From contig NZ_JAJSBI010000019.1 in assembly GCF_021261325.1 (NCBI RefSeq), positions 124,001 through 188,000 on the forward strand: a stretch of DNA of 64,000 nucleotides, read 5' to 3'. Shown here piece after piece: positions 17,970-27,469 of the stretch. The DNA comes from Streptomyces guryensis (GTDB lineage Bacteria > Actinomycetota > Actinomycetes > Streptomycetales > Streptomycetaceae). A model generated the notes under the pieces. The model had not been told where the DNA came from. It made no database searches and was given only the letters and a program-made list of their open reading frames with translations. How positions within the stretch are numbered: the stretch's first letter is position 1; every line of letters starts with the position of its first letter. The position numbers were made by a program, and so were the translations under genes.

Positions 17970-18845
17970 CTAGACGTCGCGCTTCTGCAGCAGCGCGACC
18001 GCGCCGGCGAACGCGACGGCCGTCACGCCCAGGGCGATCCACACCGGGTCCCAGCCGGTCGGGCCGGTGCGGCTCAAGGTGTTGGTGTAGAAGGCACTGA
18101 GCTGGTTCGGGATCGAGTAGTCGAACAGCGCCTGGCGCACCTTCTCCAGGGCCGACGAGAACATGAACAGCGCGATCACCAACGGCGCCAGCACCAGGCC
18201 GATCATGATGGTGATGGCGCCCGCCGAGTGCCGGATGATCGAGCCGACGAGGAGCGAGAGCAGCCCGAGCAGCGCGATGTAGAGCGAGATGCCGAAGGTG
18301 CCCTTCAGCCACTCGCCGCCGGACGGGCTCCTGGCACCCTTCAGCATGGCCACGTCCGCGACGGCGACGAGGAGCACCGAGGCGAACGTGACGGTGAACG
18401 CCACCGCGAAGAAGACGATCGCCTTCGCCGCCAGCACGCGCGCGCGTGACGGGCACGCGGTCATCGTCGTCCGGATCATGCCGGTTCCGTACTCCGAGGC
18501 GGTGGTCAGCACACCGAGCGTGATGATGCACATGCTGCCGAGGAGCAGCCCGAACACGCCGAAGGACAACGGGTTCTGGCCGCTCAGGCTTTCCTCCCCC
18601 TGGTTGGCGGCGACCAGCGCGGCGACCAGCAGCCCGATGCCGACGACGAGCAGCAGGAACACGCCGAGCGTCCACACCGTGGAGCGCACCGATCTGATCT
18701 TCGTCCACTCCGAGGAGATCGCGTGCCCGAGGTGGGTGCGCACGACGGGGATCGGCGAGGTGTAGCTGGGGTACGGCGAACCGGACGCCGCCGCCTGCCA
18801 GTCGGGTGCGGCGGCCTGCGGCATCGGGGGCTGCGGGGTGCTCAT
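17970..18845 (-). CDS. ABC transporter permease, copy 1
   Basis: 291-aa membrane subunit, start at 18845 overlapping the ATPase stop by 4 bp (ATGA). After a Pro/Ser-rich cytoplasmic N-terminus of about 45 residues, the motif ISSEWTKIRSVRSTVWTL leads into six hydrophobic segments (LLLVVGIGLLVAALVAA, SFGVFGLLLGSMCIITLGVLTT and others) and ends LLQKRDV. The EWTKIRSVRSTVWTL and SEYGTGMIRTT blocks are shared with the permease of the neighbouring operon, so the two are paralogues. The substrate is unknown. Confidence 0.9.
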   Translation of the reverse strand: MSTPQPPMPQAAAPDWQAAASGSPYPSYTSPIPVVRTHLGHAISSEWTKIRSVRSTVWTLGVFLLLVVGIGLLVAALVAANQGEESLSGQNPLSFGVFGLLLGSMCIITLGVLTTASEYGTGMIRTTMTACPSRARVLAAKAIVFFAVAFTVTFASVLLVAVADVAMLKGARSPSGGEWLKGTFGISLYIALLGLLSLLVGSIIRHSAGAITIMIGLVLAPLVIALFMFSSALEKVRQALFDYSIPNQLSAFYTNTLSRTGPTGWDPVWIALGVTAVAFAGAVALLQKRDV

Positions 18846-20077
18846 CGGGCGTCCTCGGGCTTGGTCAGGTCGGCGGGGGCGGCGGGGGCAGGGGGCGCGG
18901 GCGGCGCGGCAGGCGCCTGGGGAGCCGCGGGCGCCGGCTGGGCGTACGGGTTGGGCTGACCCGCGCCCGGAGCGCCGTACGGACCCGCCGGGGGCTGCCC
19001 CGCGCCGTACGGACCCGGCTGTCCCTGTGGCATCGCGAACGGCTGTCCGCCCTCCTGGGGCGACGGCGGGGCGTACCAGTCGGGCTGGCCCTGCCCCGGC
19101 ACCGGCATCGGCGGCTGCGCGCCGGGCGGCAGCGGCTGCATGAGCCCCGACTTCTGGTCGATGGTCGAGCGGTAGTCGACGGCCCCCTGGGTCATCCGCA
19201 TGTACGCCTCTTCCAGCGAGGCCTGGTGCGGCGACAGTTCCCACAGGCGTACGTCGGCGTCATGCGCGATGTCGCTGATGCGGGGGAGCGGCAGTCCCGT
19301 GATCCGGAGGGCGCCGTCCTGCTCGGGCAGCACGTGGCCGCCCGCCTCGGTGAGCGCGGACGTCAGCTTCTCGCGCAGCTGGGGCTCTGTGTCAGGCGTC
19401 CGCACGCGCGCGAAGTCGGCGGAGTTCGCCGAGATGAAGTCCGTGACGCTCATGTCGGCCAGCAGCTGTCCGCGGCCGATCACGATGAGGTGGTCGGCGG
19501 TCAGCGCCATCTCGCTCATCAGATGGGACGAGACGAAGACCGTACGGCCCTCCGCCGCGAGCGCCTTCATGAGGTTGCGCACCCAGAGGATGCCCTCGGG
19601 GTCGAGGCCGTTGACCGGCTCGTCGAACAGCAGCACCTGGGGGTCCCCGAGCAGTGCGGCGGCGATGCCGAGCCGCTGGCCCATGCCGAGGGAGAACCCC
19701 TTCGAGCGCTTTCTGGCCACCTCCTGGAGCCCGACCACGCCCAGCACCTCGTCGACCCGGCGCGCCGGGATGCCGGACAGCTGGGCCAGGCAGAGCAGGT
19801 GGCTGCGGGCCGACCGGCCGCCGTGCACGGCCTTGGCGTCGAGCAGGGCGCCGACCTGGCGGGGGGCGTTGGGCAGCTTGGGGTACGGGTAGCCGCCGAT
19901 CGTCACCTGCCCCGCGGTCGGGTTGTCCAGGCCGAGGATCATGCGCATCGTCGTCGACTTGCCGGAGCCGTTGGGCCCCAGGAAGCCGGTGACGGCACCC
20001 GGCCGCACCTGGAAGGAAAGGTTGTACACGGCGGTCTTGTCGCCGTAGCGCTTGGTCAGGCCTACAGCCTCGATCAT
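18842..20077 (-). CDS. ABC transporter ATPase with Pro/Gly/Gln-rich tail, copy 1
   Basis: 411-aa ATPase from the ATG at 20077 (an in-frame GTG nine bases earlier is possible). Walker A GPNGSGKSTT, signature FSLGMGQRLGIAAALL, Walker B VLLFDEPVNGLDP and the H loop VSSHLMSEM are all present. Unlike its paralogue it has an extra about 95-residue tail from about residue 315 made of P, G, A and Q runs (for example MPQGQPGPYGAGQPPAGPYGAPG), probably disordered and possibly a protein-interaction arm. It is coupled to the following permease by an ATGA overlap. Confidence 0.9.
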   Translation of the reverse strand: MIEAVGLTKRYGDKTAVYNLSFQVRPGAVTGFLGPNGSGKSTTMRMILGLDNPTAGQVTIGGYPYPKLPNAPRQVGALLDAKAVHGGRSARSHLLCLAQLSGIPARRVDEVLGVVGLQEVARKRSKGFSLGMGQRLGIAAALLGDPQVLLFDEPVNGLDPEGILWVRNLMKALAAEGRTVFVSSHLMSEMALTADHLIVIGRGQLLADMSVTDFISANSADFARVRTPDTEPQLREKLTSALTEAGGHVLPEQDGALRITGLPLPRISDIAHDADVRLWELSPHQASLEEAYMRMTQGAVDYRSTIDQKSGLMQPLPPGAQPPMPVPGQGQPDWYAPPSPQEGGQPFAMPQGQPGPYGAGQPPAGPYGAPGAGQPNPYAQPAPAAPQAPAAPPAPPAPAAPADLTKPEDAR

Positions 20078-20221
20078 GCTCCGCACCCATCGAAAGGTTC
20101 AGGACAGCGGGGCACACGCCCCCGTAAGGGTTAGGAGGATATCGAGGAGCTGACGGTTCCGCTCAAATGAAAGTAAAGCAATGGGACTCCGCTTCCCGGT
20201 GCGGAGCCCTGCCCGGGAGCG

Positions 20222-20998
20222 CTACGCGTCCCGCTTCTTCAGCAGCACATAGCCGCCCGCGAGGGCCGCGACCGCCCACAGCATCATGATCCCGAGCCCG
20301 CCCCAGGGCCCGTACGCGGTGTCCTCGCCGACCCGCGGGACCACCTGCATGATCTTGCTGCCGGCCTGGTCCGGCAGGAACCGGCCGATCTTCTTCGTCG
20401 CGTCGACGTTGCCCAGGATGTTGGAGATCAGGAAGAAGAACGGCATCAGGATGCCCAGCGACAGCATCGGTGAGCGCAGCATCGCGGCGACGCCCATCGA
20501 GAACACCGCGATGAGGGTCATGTAGATGCCGCCGCCGATCACGGCGCGCAGGACGTGCGGGTCGCCGATCGAGGCGCGGTGCGCGCCGAGCATCGCCTGT
20601 CCGAGGAAGAAGGCGACGAAGCTGGTCGCCAGGGCGACGACCAGTGCGAGGCCGGTCGCCACGGCGATCTTGCTGAACAGGAAGGTGCCGCGCTGCGGTA
20701 CTGCGGCCAGCGAGGTGCGGATCATTCCGGTGCTGTACTCGTTCGACACGACGAGCACCCCGAACACGATCATCGCGAGCTGGCCCAGGCTCATGCCCGC
20801 GAAGCTGATGTAGGTCGGGTCGAAGGTGAGCCGGTCCTGCCGGCTCATCCTGTCGAACTCGTGCCTGGACAGCGCCGTGATCAGCATGCCGAGGGCGATG
20901 GTGACGACCACGGCGAGGGAGAGCGTCCACACTGTGGACGCCACCGACCGGATCTTGGTCCATTCGGACCGTACGACCTGTGTCGCCGCCATGCTCAT
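20222..20998 (-). CDS. ABC transporter permease, copy 2
   Basis: 258-aa membrane protein starting at 20998 and overlapping its ATPase stop by 4 bp. It has the same EWTKIRSVASTVWTL entry motif, SNEYSTGMIRTS block and KKRDA end as the permease of the preceding operon, but lacks the proline-rich N-terminal extension. Six hydrophobic helices are visible. The exporter or signalling role is not known; the ABC-2-like fold is typical of self-immunity or bacitracin-type transporters. Confidence 0.9.
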   Translation of the reverse strand: MSMAATQVVRSEWTKIRSVASTVWTLSLAVVVTIALGMLITALSRHEFDRMSRQDRLTFDPTYISFAGMSLGQLAMIVFGVLVVSNEYSTGMIRTSLAAVPQRGTFLFSKIAVATGLALVVALATSFVAFFLGQAMLGAHRASIGDPHVLRAVIGGGIYMTLIAVFSMGVAAMLRSPMLSLGILMPFFFLISNILGNVDATKKIGRFLPDQAGSKIMQVVPRVGEDTAYGPWGGLGIMMLWAVAALAGGYVLLKKRDA

Positions 20999-21996
20999 CT
21001 CCTCGTCCAGTCCTCGCCCCAGTGCTGCCGCTCGGGGGCTCTCTCGAAGCGTGGTTCGAAGCGCCCTTCGAAGGGAGCTTCGAGGGGGGTGTCGGCATGC
21101 GCGTGGTACTCGACCGACTCCGCGGTCAGCCGCATGAACGCCTCCTCCAGGGAGGCCTGCTGGGGGCTCAGCTCGTGCAGCACGATCTGGTGCTGTGCGA
21201 CGAGTTCGCCGATCTGTTCGGCCTTGCCGCCGTCCACCTCGAGCGCCCCGCTGCCGGACTCGATGACGGTGACGCCCTCGTCGTGCAGCACATCGAGCAG
21301 CCGCTCGCGCTGCGGGGAGCGGATCCGGATGTACGAGCGCGAGTTCCGCTCGATGAAGTCGGCCATGGAGGTGTCGGCGAGCAGCCGCCCCTGCCCGATG
21401 ACGACGAGGTGGTCGGCGGTCAGCGCCATCTCGCTCATCAGATGGGAGGAGACGAAGACGGTACGTCCCTGGGCGGCCAGGGACTTCATCAGATTGCGGA
21501 TCCAGTGGATGCCCTCGGGGTCGAGGCCGTTGACCGGCTCGTCGAACATCAGGATCCGTGGGTCGCCGAGCAGCGCCCCCGCGATCCCGAGCCGCTGCCC
21601 CATACCCAGTGAGAAACCTTTGGCCTTCTTCCTCGCGACCGCCGTGAGGCCCACCGTGTCCAGGACCTCGGCCACCCGCCGCTGCGGGATGCCGTTGCTC
21701 TGCGCGAGACACAGCAGATGGTTGAAGGCGCTACGGCCGCCGTGCACGGCCTTGGCGTCCAGCAGGGCGCCGATGTACCGCAGGGGGTCCCTGAGGCGGT
21801 CGTAGCGGATGCCGTCGATCCGGACGTCTCCGGCGGTGGGCCGGTCGAGCCCCAGCATCATCCGCATCGTCGTCGACTTGCCGGCCCCGTTCGGCCCGAG
21901 GAACCCGGTCACCATGCCGGGTCTGACGGTGAAGGTGAGGTTGTTGACCGCCAGTTTCTCGCCGTACCGCTTGGTCAGGCCCACGAGCTCGATCAT
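20995..21996 (-). CDS. ABC transporter ATPase, copy 2
   Basis: 333-aa ATPase with Walker A GPNGAGKSTT, signature FSLGMGQRLGIAGALL, Walker B ILMFDEPVNGLDP and H loop VSSHLMSEM. It shares long identical stretches with copy 1 (LTKRYGEK, ALLDAKAVHGGRSA, LLCLAQSNGIP/LSGIP), so the two ATPase-permease pairs arose by tandem duplication. The C-terminal regulatory region (about 220-300) ends without the long proline-rich tail of copy 1. The promoter lies in the 260-bp gap before filP's terminator. Confidence 0.92.
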   Translation of the reverse strand: MIELVGLTKRYGEKLAVNNLTFTVRPGMVTGFLGPNGAGKSTTMRMMLGLDRPTAGDVRIDGIRYDRLRDPLRYIGALLDAKAVHGGRSAFNHLLCLAQSNGIPQRRVAEVLDTVGLTAVARKKAKGFSLGMGQRLGIAGALLGDPRILMFDEPVNGLDPEGIHWIRNLMKSLAAQGRTVFVSSHLMSEMALTADHLVVIGQGRLLADTSMADFIERNSRSYIRIRSPQRERLLDVLHDEGVTVIESGSGALEVDGGKAEQIGELVAQHQIVLHELSPQQASLEEAFMRLTAESVEYHAHADTPLEAPFEGRFEPRFERAPERQHWGEDWTRR

Positions 21997-22207
21997 GAAG
22001 TCACGCTAAGACCGGGCTTCGGGGGCTGCCACTTGAGCGGGCCCCGGGCCGGCCTCCCGGTGCCGGGCGGGGAGCAGGAGACCGGCGAGGACCGCGGCGC
22101 CGACGGAGCCGCCGAGCCGCTGACGGAGGGCACGCCGATGGAACTCGCCGACGAGATCTTCCTGCCCTGGTGCCGTGAGCACCCCGGTGTCGTGAGGAAC
22201 ACGCCAA

Positions 22208-22241
22208 AGGCCCGCACCCTCGGGGGAGATGGTGCGGGCCT
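22208..22241 (-). terminator. Hairpin terminator of filP
   Basis: Perfect 11-bp inverted repeat AGGCCCGCACC (22208-22218) with complement 22231-22241, 20 bp beyond the filP stop codon. Confidence 0.75.
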
Positions 22242-22260
22242 CTGCTGCCGTCAGGCGGTG

Positions 22261-23196
22261 TTACCGGGTCTGCTGCGCCGGAACCCCACGGGAGATCGGC
22301 TCGTCCTCGGCCGGGGAACCGGCCGCGGCCACCGCGGCGCCCGTGAGCGTCGCGAGCATCTCGCGGACGTTCGTCAGCTGGGCGTTGATGCTGTCGCGGC
22401 GGTTGGTGAGGGCGGCCAGCTCGCGCTCGGATTCCGAACGGATCCGGTCGGCCTTGGCGTTCGCGTCGGCCACGATGTCCTCGGCCTGGCGCTGGGCCGT
22501 CTCCACCGTCTGGCGGGCGCGGCGCTCGGCGTCGGTGCGCAGCTTCTCGGCCTCCAGGCGGAGCTGCTCCGCGCGGTGCTCGATCTCCGCGAGGCGCTTC
22601 TCGGCCTTGGCCTGACGGGACGCCAGGTCGCGCTCGGACTGCTCGCGGCGCTTGGCGAGGTTCGTCTCGAAGTCGGCGGCGGCCTGCGCGGCCTTGGCGC
22701 GGGTCTCCTCGAAGAGGGCGTCGGCCTCCTCGCGCTTCTGCTGAGCGTCCTTCTGGGCCTCCTGGCGCAGCTGGGAGGAGTCGCTCTTGGCCTTCTCGAC
22801 GATCCGGACGCCCTCGTCCTCGGCCTTGGCCTTGCGCTCCGCAGCGAACGATTCTGCGTCGTTGCGGACCTGCTGGGCCGCCGACTCCGCAAGTTCGCGG
22901 TGCTGCTCGGCCGCGCGACGGGCCTCCTCGCGCAGATCCTTGGCCTCTTCCTCGGCGAGGCGGAGGATCTTCTCGACACGCGCGCCGAGGCCGGCGTACG
23001 ACGGTTCCGCGTCGCTTACCTGAGCCTGGGCGTTCTGCGTCTCGAGGTGGAGCTCCTCGATGCGCTTTTCCAGAGCGGTGATGCGGGCGAGAGCGCTGTC
23101 ACGGTCGGAGACGAGCTTGGAGATTCGTTCGTCCACCTGAGCGCGGTCGTACCCACGCCGCACAAGCTCGAAGCCGTAGGGGGAAGTGTCGCTCAT
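22261..23196 (-). CDS. filP: FilP, filament-forming coiled-coil cytoskeletal protein
   Basis: 311-aa cytoplasmic coiled-coil protein that self-assembles into filaments and supports polar growth and cell stiffness in Streptomyces, working with DivIVA and Scy. The N-terminus (MSDTSPYGFELVRRGYDRAQVDERI) is the DivIVA-like conserved head. Residues about 25-275 form an almost uninterrupted coiled coil rich in E, R, A and Q with the hendecad/51-residue periodicity shared with Scy (EEAKDLREEARRAAEQHRELAE). The C-terminal about 30 residues are non-helical. Length and sequence agree with S. coelicolor FilP. It is transcribed downstream of scy across a 183-bp gap, so it probably has its own promoter. 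Confidence 0.96.
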   Translation of the reverse strand: MSDTSPYGFELVRRGYDRAQVDERISKLVSDRDSALARITALEKRIEELHLETQNAQAQVSDAEPSYAGLGARVEKILRLAEEEAKDLREEARRAAEQHRELAESAAQQVRNDAESFAAERKAKAEDEGVRIVEKAKSDSSQLRQEAQKDAQQKREEADALFEETRAKAAQAAADFETNLAKRREQSERDLASRQAKAEKRLAEIEHRAEQLRLEAEKLRTDAERRARQTVETAQRQAEDIVADANAKADRIRSESERELAALTNRRDSINAQLTNVREMLATLTGAAVAAAGSPAEDEPISRGVPAQQTR

Positions 23197-23379
23197 GGGG
23201 TTCCTGTCAAATGAGACCGGTGAGGTGATAGGGGGAATCCTAGGGGCCGAAGCGGTGTGTCATCGAGCGGATACGTGTTTGATCTGGAGAATGACACCCC
23301 TTTTGGGTGGCTAACCCTCGGACCACTTGCCAAAAAATTGGTCAAAGGCCCCAGACCGCGCCCCATGTGGACCTGTCGA

Positions 23380-26300
23380 TCAGCTGTCCGACGGCTTACC
23401 CGAACGAGGGGCGCCGACCGTGGCCCCCGCCTTGACGCCACCGTCCTTGCCCGCAGTCGGGGCCTCGAAAGACTCCAACGCCTCCAGGACGTCCTGGACA
23501 CGGGAGATCTCGGCGTTGATGTCCTCGCGCCGGCGCACCAGGATCTCCAGCTCGCGCTTTCCCTCCTCGACGGTGCGCCTGGCCTCGCGGATCGCCTCGG
23601 CCTTGAGCTCCTCGGCCTCCCTCACGAGCGCCGACTTCTTCTGCTCGGCCTCCTTCAGGAGCCCCTCGGCCTTCTTCACGGCGGCGATACGGACCTTGCC
23701 CGCCTCGGAGTTGGCCTCCGAGACCAGCTCCTTGGCCTTGGCCTGAGCCTTGGCCAGCTGCTCCTCTGCGGCCTTGATGAGCGCGTCGCAGCGGTCGCCG
23801 GCCGACTTCATGGTCTCCGCGGACTCGCGGCGGGCCCGCTCGTGCAGCGCCTCGATCTCGCCGGTGATGCGTTCGCGCAGCTCCTCGGCGCGCTCTCGGA
23901 TCTGGGTGGCGTCCCGGCGGGCGCCGACGAGCAGCTCGTCCGCGTCCGTACGGGCCTTCTCCACCCGCGAGTTGCCCTCGACCGTCGCCTCCGACACCAG
24001 GCGGTCGGCCTCCTTGCGGGCCGCACCCACCATCGTGTCGGCCTGCGCCTCGGCGTCGGCGGTGGTCTTGTGGGCCTGCTGCTGCGCCTCGGAGAGCAGC
24101 TTGTCGGCCTCGGCCGTGGTCTCCGTGATGAGGGTGTCGACCTGCTCGGCCACGTCCTGGCGCCGCTTGCCCGCGTCCTTGCGGGCCTCGTCGAGGGTGC
24201 GCTCGGCCTCCTCGCGCGCGGCGTTGACCAGACGCTCGGCCTCCGCAGCCGCCTCCGCCCTGACCCGCTCCGACTCGCTGCGGGTCCGCTCGGCGTGCTG
24301 CTGCGCCGCCCCGACCGTGTCGGCGGCCTCGGCGCGCAGCCGCTCCGCGTCCCCGGTGGCGTCCGCGATGAGCTTCTCCGCCTTGGCGACCGCCTCGGAC
24401 CGCACCCGTTCGGCCTCCGCGACCGTCTCGGTGCGCAGCCGGTCGGTGTCCCGGACCGTCTCCGTGGTGAGCCGCTCGGCCTCGCTGCGCGCCTCGGTGA
24501 TGAGGGCGTCCGCCTGCGTCGCCGCGTCCGAGCGGATGCGGTTGGCGTCCTCGCGGGCGTCCGCCCGGGTGCGCGCCGCCGCCTGGTCGGCCTCCGCGAT
24601 GGCGTCCGACGCCTCCGTACGCACCCGCTGCGCGTACTCGGCCGCGTCCGAACGCAGCCGCTCCGACTCCGCGATCGCCTCCGAAACCGTGCGCTCGGCA
24701 AGCGACTTGGCGGCGTCGGTCTCCTCGTTCGCCTCGCGCCGGATGCGGCCCGCGTCCTCGCTGGCCCGCTCCCGCTCGGCGTAGGCGTCGGAGCGGACCC
24801 GGTCCGCCTCCTCCTGCGCCTCGCGCCGGGTACGGTCCGCCGCGTGCTCGGCGGCGCTGCGCAGCCCGGTGATCTCCTCCTGGGCCTGCTCGTGCAGCCC
24901 GGACACGGAGTCCCGTACCTGCTGGGCGTGTTGCTCGGCGCCCGACACCATCTCGTTCGCGCGCCGGTCGGCCTCCTCGACCAGCCGGACCGCCTCGGCC
25001 TGCGCCTCCTCCACGCGGTTGCGCGCCGAGGCCAGCAGCTCCTCGCTCTGCTCGCGCGCCCGCTCGCGCTCCTGGTCGGCCTCGGTGCGCGCGGCGCCGA
25101 GGGTCTCGTCGGCCTCGCGACGGCGCCGGTTGGCCTCCTCCTGCGCGGCGGCCAGCGTCTCGGACGCCTCGGTGCCGAGCCGCTCGGCGGCGGCCAGCGC
25201 CTCCGTCCGCACCCGGTCGGCGCTCTCCTGGGCCTCCGACCTCAGCCGCTCCGCCTCCGCTGCGGCCTCGGACCGCAGGCGTACGGCGATGGCCTCGCCC
25301 TCGGCGCGGGACGCGGACGCGTCCGAAGCGGCCTCGTCGCGCAGCCGATCGGCCTCCGCCTCGGCCTGCGCCTGCAGCGTGCGGATCCGCTCGGCGGCCT
25401 CGGCGCGCAGCCGCTCGCTCTCCTCGGCGGCCTCGCGGCGGATCCGCGACGCCTCGTCACGGGCGTCGGTCAGGGCCTGCTCGGCGGCGGCGAGGCGCTC
25501 CTCGGCCTCGGTCTGCAGCCGGGTCAGCTCGCCCGCGGCCTCGGCGCGCCGGGCCTCCATGGCCCGCTCGGTCTCCGCGCGCAGCTCGCGCGCGGCCTCC
25601 TCGGCCTCGGCCTTGATGCCCTCGGCCTGCTCGACGACCTCCTCGCGGTGCCGCTCCGCCTCCTGACGGGTGCGCTGGAGGGTCTCCTCGGCCTGCCGGC
25701 GCAGCGTGGTCGCCCGCTCGATGGCCTCCGTACGGACCTTCTCGCTGTCCGCGGTGGCCTTCTGGCGCAGCTCGTCCGCGTCCTGCCGGGACTTCGCCAG
25801 CAGCTCCTCGGCGGTCTTGGCCGCCTCCTCGATCTGCTGGACGGCCTCCTTGCGGGCCTCAGCGCGGATCTTCTCGCCCTCGGCGACCGCGTCGGCACGC
25901 AGCTGCTCGGCCTCGCCGCGCAGCCGGCGCGCCTCCTCCTGCAGCTCGACCGTCTTGGCGCGGTACTCCTTGGTGTCGTCCTTGGCCGCGCCCTTGAGCT
26001 GCTCGGAGATGTCGTGCGCCTCGGCGCGCAGCCGGTCCGCCTCGGCCTCGGCCTCGGAGCGGATCCGCTCGGCCTCCTCCGCGGCGGCCTTGGTGGTGTT
26101 CTTCGCGTCCTCCTGCGCCCTGTTGAGGACGTCCTCGGCGGTCTTGGCCGCCTTGGACAGCTGGGTCGCGCTCTCCTCGGCGGTGATCGTGCGGGCCTTC
26201 TCGGAGGCCTCGGCGACGATCCGCTCGGCCTCCGAACGGGCGTCCGAGACGACCTGTTCGGCGTCCGACTTGGTGGCCTCGGCCTCCTTCGTGGCCTCCT

Positions 26301-27258
26301 CGACCAGCCGGGCGACCTGCTCCTTCGCCGTACGCGTGCGCTGCTCGTTCGTCGACTCGGCGCTGGCGAGGGCCTTCTCGGCGGCCGCCGTGGCCTCGGT
26401 GACCAGCTTGTCGGCCTCGGCCTGCGCCTTGCGCAGCGCCTCCTCGGCCTCCGCCATGCGCTGCTCGGCGGCCCGGCTCAGCTCCTGCGACTGGCGGCGG
26501 GCGGAGTCCGACTCCGTGGCCGTGGAGGAGCGCAGCTGCTCGGCGTGGTCGGTGGCCTCCTGGGCCTGGGTGGACGCGGCGTTCAGCAGCCGCTCGGCGT
26601 CCGCACGGGCCCGGCGCAGCAGCTGATCGGCCTCCGCGCGGGCCTCCTCGGCCTCGCTCTGCAGCCGCTGCCTGGCCTCGGTCGCGACCCGCTCGGCCTC
26701 CGCACGGGCGGCCGTCAGGGCCTGCTCGGCCTCGGCACGGGACTCGTCGAGCAGCCGGCGCGCCTGGGACTCCGTACGGGCGCGCAGTTGCTCCGCCCAC
26801 GCCACGTTCTCGTTGACATGCGACTCGACGGTCTGCCGGCGCTCCGCTAGCTCCTGGTCCAGCTGCTGGCGGCGGGTGACCGCCTCCTGGTGCAGCTCGG
26901 CCTGCAGCCGGGCGGCCTGCTCCGCGTGCTCCTGGAGGATGCGCTGGGTCTGCGCCCGCGCCTGGCTCAGCTCGCGCTCGGCGTCCTGGCGCAGCTGGTC
27001 GGCCTGGATCTGCGCGTTCCGCAGCAGCTGCTCGGCCTGGTAGCCGATGTCACCGCCGTCGAAGGAGGGCCGGGACATGATGGTGCGGCGCGCCTCGTGC
27101 AGCTTGGCGCGCAGCACCTCGACCTGGTAGCCGAGGTCCTCGGCGTGCTGGATCGCCTTTTCCCGCTCGGTCTTCAGCCGCTCCATCTCGGCCTCGAACC
27201 GAGAGAGGTGGTCGACGTCAGCCGCCGGCTCTCGCTCCTGGCGTTCGTAGCCCCGCAC
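23380..27258 (-). CDS. scy: Scy, giant coiled-coil polarity scaffold
   Basis: 1292-aa cytoplasmic scaffold (from the GTG at 27258) that organises tip-organising centres with DivIVA and FilP and sets where hyphae branch. Apart from a short head (MRGYERQEREPAADVDHLSRFEAEMERLK) and a tail (LESFEAPTAGKDGG), the whole protein is coiled coil. A conventional heptad part comes first. A very long stretch of 51-residue repeats follows, built of units such as AEAERLRSEA, ADRVRTEA and ARREADRLV. The TTG at 27288 would add 10 residues without a ribosome site; the GTG matches the recalled Scy N-terminus. The extreme E/R/A composition creates long spurious open frames on both strands. Confidence 0.95.
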   Translation of the reverse strand: MRGYERQEREPAADVDHLSRFEAEMERLKTEREKAIQHAEDLGYQVEVLRAKLHEARRTIMSRPSFDGGDIGYQAEQLLRNAQIQADQLRQDAERELSQARAQTQRILQEHAEQAARLQAELHQEAVTRRQQLDQELAERRQTVESHVNENVAWAEQLRARTESQARRLLDESRAEAEQALTAARAEAERVATEARQRLQSEAEEARAEADQLLRRARADAERLLNAASTQAQEATDHAEQLRSSTATESDSARRQSQELSRAAEQRMAEAEEALRKAQAEADKLVTEATAAAEKALASAESTNEQRTRTAKEQVARLVEEATKEAEATKSDAEQVVSDARSEAERIVAEASEKARTITAEESATQLSKAAKTAEDVLNRAQEDAKNTTKAAAEEAERIRSEAEAEADRLRAEAHDISEQLKGAAKDDTKEYRAKTVELQEEARRLRGEAEQLRADAVAEGEKIRAEARKEAVQQIEEAAKTAEELLAKSRQDADELRQKATADSEKVRTEAIERATTLRRQAEETLQRTRQEAERHREEVVEQAEGIKAEAEEAARELRAETERAMEARRAEAAGELTRLQTEAEERLAAAEQALTDARDEASRIRREAAEESERLRAEAAERIRTLQAQAEAEADRLRDEAASDASASRAEGEAIAVRLRSEAAAEAERLRSEAQESADRVRTEALAAAERLGTEASETLAAAQEEANRRRREADETLGAARTEADQERERAREQSEELLASARNRVEEAQAEAVRLVEEADRRANEMVSGAEQHAQQVRDSVSGLHEQAQEEITGLRSAAEHAADRTRREAQEEADRVRSDAYAERERASEDAGRIRREANEETDAAKSLAERTVSEAIAESERLRSDAAEYAQRVRTEASDAIAEADQAAARTRADAREDANRIRSDAATQADALITEARSEAERLTTETVRDTDRLRTETVAEAERVRSEAVAKAEKLIADATGDAERLRAEAADTVGAAQQHAERTRSESERVRAEAAAEAERLVNAAREEAERTLDEARKDAGKRRQDVAEQVDTLITETTAEADKLLSEAQQQAHKTTADAEAQADTMVGAARKEADRLVSEATVEGNSRVEKARTDADELLVGARRDATQIRERAEELRERITGEIEALHERARRESAETMKSAGDRCDALIKAAEEQLAKAQAKAKELVSEANSEAGKVRIAAVKKAEGLLKEAEQKKSALVREAEELKAEAIREARRTVEEGKRELEILVRRREDINAEISRVQDVLEALESFEAPTAGKDGGVKAGATVGAPRSGKPSDS

Positions 27259-27469
27259 TGCGCGGTCCCATCCGTCCCCTGGTCGCAAGTCTGGCCAAAC
27301 GAGCTCCGTCCATCCGCCGAACGGGGCCCCCGGGGAATGGTGTCAGATCATCGGCGGAGCATGGGCTGCTGCCCCGACGCTCGACCCCCGAAACACGGTC
27401 CCCGGCGTGCGGTCACCCCCCTGGAAAGCGGCGACCGCCCCCAACCCTACCGGCCCATATGTACGGGGG

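Noticed and set aside
22007..22207. Possible small + strand protein reading MELADEIFLPWCREHPGVVRNTP
   Set aside because: The segment looks protein-like, but there is no good ribosome site, the frame runs into the filP terminator and on antisense to filP, and only about 22 codons look ordered. It may be a relic; support is insufficient.
23257..26850. Very long + strand open frame (1197 codons) opposite scy
   Set aside because: It is the complement of a Glu/Arg/Ala coiled-coil gene with extreme codon bias. Its translation is Leu/Gly/Arg low complexity with no domain and no ribosome site.
27259..27469. Extension of scy to the TTG at 27288 and possible gene in the gap before the epimerase
   Set aside because: The TTG has no ribosome site and the gap shows only short frames. 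The GTG at 27258 fits the recalled Scy N-terminus.
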